This document shows, one piece after another, positions 37,601 through 48,900 of a stretch of 64,000 bases of DNA. Source of the stretch: Nematostella vectensis (taxonomy: Eukaryota > Cnidaria > Anthozoa > Actiniaria > Edwardsiidae); assembly GCF_932526225.1 (NCBI RefSeq), contig NC_064038.1, positions 9,733,070-9,797,069 of the forward strand, written 5' to 3'. Each line of letters opens with the position of its first letter. Positions within the stretch are counted from its first letter, which is position 1. Below the pieces are notes generated by a model. That model made no database searches. It worked only from the letters and a program-made list of their open reading frames with translations, and was not told the origin of the DNA. Made by a program: the position numbers and the translations under genes.

Positions 37601-39996
37601 CAATGTGCTATATAATATTCTAATGTACTACTATAACTCAACAATGACAAGTTCACTTGCGTTGAAGTCAGTAATACTGAAAACAAACAAAACAATCAAA
37701 TGCATTAGGTCTTGAAATCCTTTCCATCGAATGTTATTCTTCTATGGCCTAGAGTACTATCACTTTTGTTTCGACTGTGAAAAAAAATCATACTAGCGTA
37801 CTATCTTTGTTTTTCGCTTATGTTGCGTTGGTTTCTTACAGGGAGGGCTTCTGTTTAACGGTCTATTTAACTGTTAAATTACCCTGAGTACCTGAGGCTC
37901 CAAGCTTCGCGGCGACGTTAAATTGTTTACTATTAACTATTCTATTTGCGTCACACCTGTAAGAAAAGCACGTTTATTGTATCTGCGTATCGGCATATTA
38001 TTACCATAGTATGGCAGTTATAAATACTTCAATTTTAGCTTTGCACCGACCGAAATTCAGCGCTGCTATCTCCATCATTGCCACACTTATTCCCCAGCAC
38101 TTTTCACTTAGAGATATTTCGTTAACATTACCTTAGCTAGTCATATTAGTCAGCCTTTAGATTTACAATGAATAAAGGCTAGACTCTAACACATTCTAAG
38201 AGGGAAGATAATTTGTTGATCGATGGTTGTAAGAGAGTCGATCGATGGGAAACCAGGCGATTACGAAGGATTGTGGCAAAAAGCAATTTATTGTTACCCG
38301 AGTTAGACAAAATAAAGTACATCTGCTGTTCGCAGATAAAATGTGGCTTTCTAGTGATAACCACAACCCAATTAATAATACTTTGTTAACAAGAGGTTGG
38401 AAGACTGGTGTTCGTGCTTGTTGTCAAGAATCAGTACAAAACACACACAACGTGTAAACATATTTGTTTTAAAAATGAATTACTGTACAAATGATTATTT
38501 ACTCTACGAAAAATTTACTGTACAATTTATCTCAACTGTTACACAAAGAAAACAACATATCAAGGTCTATTAGAGCATTTCTGAGGGACGAGGAATAGAC
38601 AATATGCAGATAGACGCCTTGGACGTGCGACACAAAATAATGAATATGAATCGGAGCCAATTTACGTGGTAAAAGCCAACAGAACAAGCCTTACGAGAGT
38701 AAACCCCGTGCGAAAAGACAGAGAAAATGTTTGCGAACTACTTCTGAGCATCCCCAAGAGTGTATATGATCAGAACAACAGGAGATGTACTAACAGTGCT
38801 AGCTTTACTGTGCCAGCGGTTCACCAGTAGTGCTAGCGATGTTTGCAGATAAGCGTGCTGGCCAAACAGGAAGGGGTATGTCATTTCTCTCAGGTTTAGC
38901 AGGGCAATGCACGGTCTTCTTTTCCTTTTCCCAGCCCCATGCGCTTGCTAGCCAGGCTATACTTGCTAAGCAGGCGAATGTGGCAAAAAAGTAGGTTGTG
39001 GGATTGCTGTAAGACTTTCTATTAAGGCAAATTGGTGTTTACATTCCGCGAGCATTGGACCATCTTAACGCGTCTGCTCTTGAGATGGCAAGACCACGAG
39101 AATTTTCATCAATAACCGCGCTAGCACAATTCATTTTTAAACGCATGCCGCGGTAGCAGCTGAGATGTTCACAGAATAAAAAACCTCGGGACCAGTTGAT
39201 GTCTTAGAACTTTGCTGTCTACGCTTCTGAAAAACAAACAACTTACTTAGTCAACTTCGCATGAGAAGGTTGAATTTCAAATCTTGAAATCCTAAGAACA
39301 TGTCGATCTTCCTGTTAAGTTTCAAAGTTGAAAGTTTAAAAGCTTGAATAATATGCTACACTAATTAAAAAAAGATGTTGACAATTATTTTCTTGATTCA
39401 TTTTCAGAGTTTCAACAAATTCCAAAATATTTGAAGAAATACTGCACTAATCTAACAAAAAAAAAATAACATAGGATATTATTCAATATTTTCTTTATTT
39501 TTCTGTGCTTTACAGAAAAGTCAAACGCCTAAAAGTTTAATTACCATAAAAAACATCAAAATAAATATAACATTATCATTTTCACATGTACATGTCTCCT
39601 TTGCAGCAGTCCGCGTTCGACAGTCGCGAAAGCGTTCCAATCGTCCCAAGTACGTGCTATAACACGAACAAAAGTGGAATTTATAAACATTCGTGGGAAA
39701 ACAAATTTTAATCCCTAAAAGGCAGAGAATGTTCTAGGCTGGCCGAATAAATTAGCAAAAAAAAAAATATTATTAATATGTGGATATGTCTGATACATAA
39801 GTTTTGGAAAATAAATCACGGAAATCTAGAAATTACTCGCAATATGAGTAAAGTCATGGGCTCTTTTTTGAATAAGACCTTTTTTTAAATAAAAACGCCC
39901 AGTAAACTTAAATAAACCTTTTTCTTCTTAATGCCCACAGCACACGATATCAATCTAGTACAAAGCGTGGTGAAAGCGATATCTAAATTGTCATTT
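34610..39996. other. Intergenic, no gene recognised
   Basis: About 5.4 kb of AT-rich sequence with short chance frames. A G run with a GGGGAGG-rich stretch lies near 37,310-37,345. A single MITE-like end (TACCCTGAGTACCTGAGGCT) occurs at 37,880. Short AATGTACTATA repeats lie near 37,570-37,635. No spliced coding sequence or RNA gene could be supported. Confidence 0.45.
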
Positions 39997-40814
39997 GATG
40001 TAATTCAGTATCTAAACATTGCTACATATTGGCTCAATATTTATCTGTATACTATCACTGCTTTTTTTTTTGGGGGGGGAGGGGGAGTCAGCCACAAAAT
40101 ACTGTATATTTAGTAACGGAAAATACTACGTTCTTTTTAAAAAAAGAGAGTATATGATCAGAGCAAGAAGAAGATAAAAAGAGAAAAAGAAAAGTCTGGC
40201 GGGTATTGACAAGTAGCCGGTTCCGCTTGAGAAATATGTCTATCTCTAAGAGTTTATAATGATTGCCAAACGACTCCAAATTGCAAACATGTGAGACTGA
40301 AGCGACGGAAAAGGGCGCACGGTTTTGAAAACGACCAATATACGGTACAATCACGGTAGGAAAAAAGACATAATGTTTAAACATTAACATCTCAGTCTGC
40401 ACATCATTATGCAGTAAAATAGTATGGAATCAAACGCGGTTTGTTTTACAACCGCAGCGTGAGCGAGAGGAAAACTCCCTAAGAAACAAAAACATAAATC
40501 AGTTTTGCGCAGAATATATGCAGGTCTAATGTGTCGCCGGCTGTTCTGCTAGTATAGATATCACTTTCAACACTAATATTACTCAATACACACCCCTAAT
40601 AGTCAGTCGGCCTGCTCTAAAAGGAGACTTAATGACAAGGGAGGGACGATGGATAGATTTACCATAGATTACATTATAATCTCGAAAGCCAAGCTTGCAT
40701 TAGCACTCCAGACAGGAATCCCATTCAGGCTCTGCGTGAATATTTCCCTCAGACAGAAGATCCTGCAGCAGATTTTGTCAAGACGGAGTACCACTATCAC
40801 AGTAATGTGATGGT
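39997..40814. repeat. Tandem segmental duplication, copy 1
   Basis: About 818 bp followed directly by a second, highly similar copy. Matching anchors: TAATTCAGTATCTAAACA at 40,001 and 40,819, and AGTCAGTCGGCC at 40,601 and 41,420 (offset 818-819). It includes a T-run/G-run near 40,060 and GACGGAGTACCACTAT at its end. It is non-coding as far as can be seen. Confidence 0.93.
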
Positions 40815-41620
40815 GATGTAATTCAGTATCTAAACAGTGCTACATATGGGCTCAATATTTATCTGTATACTATCACTGCTTTTTTTTTTGGGGGGGGGGG
40901 GGGGTGGGAATCAGCCACAAAATACTGTATATTTAGTAACGGAAAATACTACGTTCTTTTTTAAAAAAGAGAGTATATGATCAGAGCAAGAAGAAGATAA
41001 AAAGAGCAAAAGGAAAGTCTGGCGGGTATTGACAAGTAGCCGGTTCCGCTTGAGAAATGTGTCTATCGCTAAGAGTTTATAATGATTGCCAAACGTCTCC
41101 AAATTGCAAGCATGTGACTGAAGCGACGGAAAAGGGCGCACGGTTTTGAAAACGATCAATATACGGTACAATCACGGTAGGAAAAAAGACATAATGTTTA
41201 AACATTAACATCTCAGTCTGCACATCATTATGCAGTAAAATAGTATGGAATCAAACGCGGTTTGGATTACAACCGCAGCGTGAGCGAGAGGAAAACTCCC
41301 TAAGAAACAAAAACATAAATCAGTTTTGTGCAGAATATATGCAGGTAAATGTGTCGCCGGCTGTTCTGCCATATAGATATCACTTTCAACACTAATATTA
41401 CTCAATACACGCCCCTAATAGTCAGTCGGCCTGCTCTAAAAGGAGACTTAATGACAAGGGAGGGACGATGGATAGATTTACCATAGATTATATTATAATC
41501 TCGAAAGCCAAGCTTGCATTAGCACTCCAGACGAGAATCCCATTCAGGCTCTGCGTGAATATTTCCCTCAAACGGAAGTTTCTGCAGCAGATTTTGTCAA
41601 GACGGAGTACCACTATAACA
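40815..41620. repeat. Tandem segmental duplication, copy 2
   Basis: Second copy with only scattered substitutions and small indels, so the duplication is fairly recent. It loses similarity at about 41,620 in a GGGAGG-rich stretch. Equivalent minus-strand frames of 104 and 86 codons in the two copies diverge by indel and are not regarded as genes. Confidence 0.92.
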
Positions 41621-42908
41621 GTAGAAGGGAGGGGTGGGTGGGGTGCTGCAGAGGGAGGGAGGGAGGGTGGTGCTGACGTTGGTCTCCTCTTACTGTAAGC
41701 CAATCAATCAATCGTCTGAATATTTTCAGTTATTTCTTCGGATATAGGTATAAATTGCGCGCACCATGTTTATGGCCCGACTTCGCCAGTAGTGCCCCGA
41801 TTGATTCTTGCTTTGTTTGCGCGGAGGAAGACCCCCCCCCCCAAAAAAAAAAAAATCAAGGAAACTTAGAGCGACGACTGAGAAGCGCACTGTAAACACA
41901 ACTACTTACTTTCACAAAACTTGACGGGCATTTAATAAATACACGAAAAGTAATTAAAAGAACGGAAACGACATCGAAGAGCTGATTACTGTCTCGCACG
42001 TCCGGTTTAAACCAAAATATTGAAAATTAAGTAAAATGACCATGACAACTAAAATCCAACTAAAATTCAAATTTGTGGCATCGCCTTAAAAATCTTTAGC
42101 TTTTTTATTCCCACTGACAGCCATTTTACAAAATCGTTGTAGAAGAACCAAGTAGAGCCGACTTTTCAGCGCTTAAGTGAGAGCCAGCGTCGGGACAGTC
42201 CCGAAAGAAATATATTCCTTACTTAAAAGGAGGCACACGATCGCTATAGACGAACCGAAGTATTCCCGAGGAAGCACCGAATAAGAAGAACCGAAGTATT
42301 CCCGAGGAAGCACCGACTGAGAAGAGCCGACTTTGCTGTGTACCAGCTGTTTCAGGATTGTTCCTACTTCACTGGCTATTTTGATTTTCTTCTGCAACAG
42401 ATTTGTTTTCCCTATCAACTCAATATTAGTGTCATTCGCGCCTAATTGTCTAAATAAAATAATTAATAAAACATAAACAGTTAAAAGAAATCAAGGAAAA
42501 CGGAAGGTCGCACGCAAATTAAAACCAACACCAAAGTTTCATTCGTATTTTCTTAATTTCCATGCTTAAACTGATTTAGGGAGGAATTTTATGAATATAT
42601 TTGGTTGGCACAATATGGCATGAAATAACTAAGTCGTGAAAATCGCCTCCTACATTTATATATTTTCGCTTTGGTTCAAATCATTTTACCTAACTATTTT
42701 GTAGCTGTCTGAGGTTTCTAGGGCGATCGTTAATAAGGCGACTGCTCCTGATTGGTTAAGTAAACATCTGTCTCAGAATCCTGAACACTCCCTAGATATT
42801 CAATAACTATCCTAGGGCCCATGTGCAAGACTGCTCGAGTCCCGGATGGAAATAAGTTCAGTCATTGGTTGTATACACACTGACCTACTGTCCCGGATAT
42901 AGAGGTGG
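41621..42908. other. Intergenic, 3' side of POLR3C
   Basis: Contains a GGGAGG-rich stretch, a C-run/A-run junction near 41,832-41,855 and a 36-bp direct duplication (GAACCGAAGTATTCCCGAGG followed by AAGCACCGA) at about 42,254-42,325. No gene was found. The POLR3C 3' UTR must lie in the right part, but no polyadenylation signal could be assigned with confidence. Confidence 0.5.
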
Positions 42909-45900
42909 TTACTGATTGGCCAAATACTGCTCCAATATAAATGCGGTCTCGTCGACTTGTAGCTCACAATGCTCCAGCCTAAAGATTGAAAAGTCGTCTG
43001 AGCTAAATTTGACCAATAGAATAAGGGAAAGAGAAGACTTAAACAATATATAACCCACACACCCCTCCCACAAAAAACACACGCACGCACACAAGGAAAG
43101 CAATGATGCCAGCTTTATCCTGAACTGCAGTGCTGAATTACTCTGGAGCCTAGGTGGCGCAGTTAGCAGAGCGTCGCTCTGTAGTGCCTGTGCCTCTCAC
43201 TGCTGGGTTCCGAGTTCGATTCCCGGTTCCGACGTGAGTAGAGTTAGTTGGTCTCGCCTTTGCTCCGATGGTTTTTCTCCGGTTTTCATCCCTCCGCAAA
43301 ACCAACAATTTCGATCTTAGCTGTGATCCGTGGTCAGACATGAGTTGTATGGCGGCTGTCTAAGGCGCCTTCCTATATGCCTTCAACTCGACCACGTCTG
43401 AATCTGCGCTCTCGTAATTCAGCTTCTAGCTGCGATGAGAGTGATAAGCTACTCCAATTTAGTTATTTTTATATTTTTATGTACAATTACAGCCTTGTCA
43501 CGGATAAACCGACGAGGTGCTAGACTCTTTCCAATCGATTTTTGTTCGTACTCTCCTCGGGCCGAAGCACGAAAGCTACTCCATGCTTCAATTGCAATGC
43601 TAAACAAGTAGTCTTAAGTGGGTGGGTCCAATTCCGCTAGTCCTTAGAGAAGTTGACTTGTCAGTCTAGTCTAGTCTAGTCTAGTTTATATCTAAAGGTA
43701 AGTTATAAAAAAAACCTAGATGGTCTACATGGGTGTGGTACAAAGAATTAAATAGATCAACGCTCGCTAAAGGGATGACAGGCAATCTTTATTCGAGCTA
43801 GGTGATCTGAATAAGGCCTTGTGGAAACAGGTAAAGTTTACAGGCAGTCTCTATATAAAAGCTCGGGGATCTGCATAGCGCGTTGTGGAGAGAGGTAAAA
43901 CTGACAGGCAATCTACACATACGCTAGTTGATCTGTAATATCGCCTTATCAAAACAGGTAAAGTATCATGTCAAACGCCTGTCTGAAAACCAACAAACCT
44001 AAAACCCTTGTCATCGATTATACATTCTTCAACCAAAAGCCCTCATTAACCCTCATTAACATGACCACCCCTACCACTTACCCTTGTCATCGTTTATACA
44101 TTCTTCAACCAAACGCTATAAATAAAACCCTCATTAGTAAGACCATCCCCACCACTTACCTGGCCTGGGTTATTTTTAACTTCATCAGCATCTCTCTCTC
44201 AGCTGGTGTCACTAACTCCTGCAAGTCACTTATCGCATCTGCTGCGGCTTCCCCACCGTGCTCCGCTTTCAGGTTCACGATCATGGAGTCTATCCGCTCC
44301 TGCTTGTCTAGAAGTCGTCTGGTGGGTGAATTAGGAAAGAGCTAATCAACAATCATTTATAATGACATACAGGGATCATCGGGAATCATAGGGATCATAC
44401 TTGTTCCTGATTGTCTAGCAATCGCCTGAGGAACAAGAATATCATAAGAGACGTTATAAACAATCGCAAGCTGATATGTTCCTGCTTCAAGTTACCGCTT
44501 GGTGGTGAAAGTGCGACTTTTTTAAATTGATGCGACTTTTTGTAAAGTGTCATTGAAATTTGAGCTTTTTGTCCCTGAACTGATACACAGGGCAATGATG
44601 ATCAAGGAAAAATTATCAAAAATCTTGTTATGTGCACTTCGGCCTCACATTATTTGTGTTTTGAAAATCAGTCCGCAATACAAGGAACCTATAGCCATTG
44701 TAAGAAATTGTGTCTTTTCTCTATATCTGGAATTGCGAGTTTTCCAGGTTTTTCTGTCATGTCCAGTGATAACAGATCACAGAGTCTTCACAAAGCTCGT
44801 CTGATGCACTAGCACCATCTACATGGCATATTGAACCTGGGCTATCACAACGTAATGATAATGCCACACCTTTCTGTCCGTCTAACAGAATATGAAGTAT
44901 TCTGATTTCCGAAGTATTCTGATTTCCTTTTCTGATCTCCTTTTCATCCCTGTTGGAATGGTTGGTGGAGAGAGGACAAAATCGGGGGCAGGGGAAGGGA
45001 ATTTGTTGTTCTCACCTGTTTTCATCCAACACTGACTGTCTCCTACTCTTCAGGTTGCCCAAGGTCTAAAATCGAACAAGAGGTTTCTATTTATCTACTG
45101 ATCCTGTGAAAACAACCTGAGCTATCAAATGCACTAAATACTCAATAATATACAGACTTGCAAAATACAAGTGAGATCATGAAAATTTCAAAAGTTGTTA
45201 ATAGCTTTATTCTTAGCACCAGGGAATTCAAGCTGGCATTTATTTACCACAATATACCTTATTTTTCCATGGGAGGGGAGGGTGGGGTTCTCCGATAAAA
45301 CTCTGACCGACCCCGAAAGAAACTTTGCAGTATCTCCATGGGACGCTTATTGTCGGTTTTGGCTACATACCAGAGTGATCTAGCTTGTGCTTTTATAGTT
45401 TTGTCTACAAATAGCACGTCAATTAAGAACCGAAAGTGAACCTTCAGACGTTTTGAGTGGGGGATGCGTTCTCACCCCCTTGGGTAAGGGCCTGATCCCT
45501 TCACAAAATAGCTAAGCCAAGATGAGTGCCTTGTGTCTTTAGAATGGATCTGTAATGTTCTTCCTGTTTAGGAAAAGTAAAATTTGTGCCAACAAGTGCA
45601 AAACAGCCAATTTCTAAATGCATGTATACCTGATAAGACCTTTCAAGCAGCATTCGGCTTAAGTGCTTCAGGTCGACAGAGAACAGATAGAACGTACGTG
45701 AGGGGGCATAGTCGGTCCCACGCGAGATCTCCTACAGAAGGAAAAAATAGTATTTCTTAGAATGCTATTTAAAATTCAGTGGTAACACACCTATCCATTT
45801 AGCAACAGTCTAGAGGGCACTTGTCAAAGTCCTGGTCTTTTACCATAAGGTACATCATATTTATCACTCCCATGAAGTGATTGAAATACGGTGTTGGATG

Positions 45901-48900
45901 CAGCTTACATATGGAGAATTGTTGTTTTTACAGCCAGGAAATTACCAACTCCTCCCACTACCCTGAAGATTTTTTTTCTCCCCACGGGGGATAGGTTATG
46001 GGTCTTATTTGTTATGGATCACACAATATACATACACAGAATTGCACAAAAAGACTGCATTCTACTCACTTGCATTGTAATAAACTTCTCAGTGAAGAGT
46101 TTGTATATGAGCTCTTTTGCATCCTTAGATGGGATCATTGCCATCTCACCAATCTGTAAACAAGCATTCTCCATAAGGAGCAGCATAAATCATAGGGAGT
46201 AACCATTTTACTGATGAATCTGTTGTATCGCCACCCGCGTTTTCAAAAACACGTCAGTAAAACCTTTCTGAGCCAATCAGAGTCTTGCTTTGTGCACTCC
46301 CCTGGCTATCCTCTGGATAAAAACCAGACAGTGACGTGACAGAAAGCCAGGCAACTGCAATAGGGGAGAGATGGCAAGAATCAGATAGAATAATTAGAAT
46401 AATTTGACTGGTGGAACAGAAAATCCCAAAGGACAAAAACAAATTGATGTTTTGAAAATGCGGCGTCGAGATACAACGGATTCAGCAGTAAGGTGTTTTG
46501 CTTACTGCCTATACTTAGTACCCTGGTCGCCAGAGAAAGAGGAAGCTATGGTATGAATGCAACTGGCCTGTTGCACCCAGGGTATAAGGCAATTGTGGTT
46601 TAAGAGGTTGCAATGGCCCCCCCATCTACTCTTGCGGATCTAGATGGATCACTGAACGGAGAGGGTTTTCCGCGATAATAACACCGAGTACCGCCTGCAA
46701 GCAGGCTAAGTATGTGGTTTTAAAACGGAAATACCCCCCTATTGCCATTATGTCAAACCCCCCTCTTAGCCAAAAGCCATATCTGTCCCTGTACTCTTCA
46801 GTGAGGTTGACTTATTAAATAAAAATATAAATTTATAGTGGCTACTATAGGTATTGCGACCAACAAGAGGGTAATTTAGAGGGTTTTGAAGAACCTCCTC
46901 ACTCAAACTTATTTAATTGCTAAAGGAGGTTACAGTACCTGTTTTTGCTCAAGATGTTTCTTTTGCAATAGAAGTCGGAATATTCTCAATGCACTGGAAC
47001 CAAACCTAAAGAACAAGTGAATAAAATAATATAATAAATAAAAAAATAAAATGGGACACCTACACTAAAAACATTCCCAGCACAAATGGTTATAATGCTG
47101 ATTGTCAAATGGCAATTCTAATTGAAATATTGCAGATAAAATCATGTGCTTAGCGCACCGTAGGTATCACATTTATTTTTTAAAAATAATAAGCAATACC
47201 TATAAAAAGCAGTTGGTCTTATAGAAGAACAGCCCCTTGGAATACACTACGGTAAGTGTTGAAATAGTGATCATTTACAGACTAATTTGAATAGGGTTGT
47301 AACTATTTGTTAAAGCACAGGAAACATTATTTATCTAAAAGATCTTGAATGTAATACCTTTCTTGGACAACACACTGGATAGTGTGCTGGCAGAGGGCTG
47401 TGAGAGATTTCCTGATGTCTGGGTATGATGTAAGATAACAAAGCCCTATACAATCCAGTAAAGCATACAGTAGATGACAACATCAAGAACAACAACAACC
47501 ACGACTACCACAACAACAATGACATTAGCATCACTGCCAATAACACATAATGACAGTAGCAACTACAACATAGTAATAACCTTTACAAATACAGCATTTA
47601 TTCTGTTGGGAAGCAAACTATTATAATCCTCCTTTCAGATTAAGTGCTGAATTATTAGAAAGCAGATATAATGATGTCAAATCGAAGAAATAGGAAGGTG
47701 ACTCTGACTCTCAGCTTATATAAAAATTGTTTTTTTTTTCAGAAAAAATTGGAAACCACTCTTACCCAGTGGTACTGTAGTATTATTGCGTTTTAAGGGG
47801 ATGTTATCCATACTAATGAAGATACTGTATTTCTTGTCCCTATTACAGTATATAGGAAGCTTGTGTTTCAAGAACAAATATTAAGTCAGCACAGAGGATA
47901 CTGATGACGTATGTTCCTCCTCCGCCTTCATCCTCCTTACGAACAATATGATCAAGGTCATCGACCATCAGACCGAGGTATTGGGTAATACGGGTTTGGT
48001 CAAGCCCTGGATCATCTACGTCATTCACAAGCTGGTGGAAATATGAAAGATGTGAACAACCATGTAATTCAGAGACAAGGATCGTCTCAACCAGCAGGAT
48101 CAATAAGACTAGGTTTTACTATGTCTTACCTCATAAAGAGTGACTGGATCAGATGCTGAAACAGAGTAATCCCTTTTCTGCTTCTTCATGTTTAGCAATG
48201 ATTGTGCTATTTGTGCTGCCATCTGAACAAAGTTCAAAATATTAAAATATCATAAGTGGGTCAGAAAATGATAAGAACCCTAGTATTAGATCAACAAATC
48301 CACTGTATACATTACTCACAGGATCAAACTTTTTCTCAATAGCAAGAACAATACCCTGAAAATATAACACAAATCAATGTATGGCTAATGACTTATTGTT
48401 AATGACTTATTCTAAGACCATAATGGTGCATAATATGGAAACATATTAATACAAATATTTTCTGATTTACATTTGAGTTTCATATAAAAAAAGATAGAGT
48501 GACAGAGAGACAGGTAGGTTGACATGCAGGCGGTCGGGCAGGCAGACAGACAGATGGTCAGGCGAATGGAGGAACGAATGGACAGACAAGACTTACCTCA
48601 TCAACAAACTGTTGATGAAACCTGCTCAGATTTATGTGCCACAAGTTTCATATAAAAAAAAAAAGATAGAGTGACAGAGAGACAGGCAGGTTGACATACA
48701 GGCGGGTGGGCAGGCGGGCAGACAGACAGACAGGTGGTCAGGTGGATGGAGGAACGAATGAACAGACAAGACTTACCTCATCAACAAACTGTTGATGAAA
48801 CCTGCTTAGATTTACGTGCCACAAGTTTCATATAAAAAAAGATAGAGTGACAGAGAGACAGGCAGGTTGACATGCGGGAGGGCGGGCGGGCAGACAGACA

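Noticed and set aside
40088..41171. Paired similar minus-strand frames of 104 and 86 codons
   Set aside because: They reflect the segmental duplication. An indel shifts one relative to the other and there is no family similarity.
43148..43225. tRNA gene
   Set aside because: A and B boxes are present, but the cloverleaf is incomplete and a long non-tRNA body follows, so it is a SINE.
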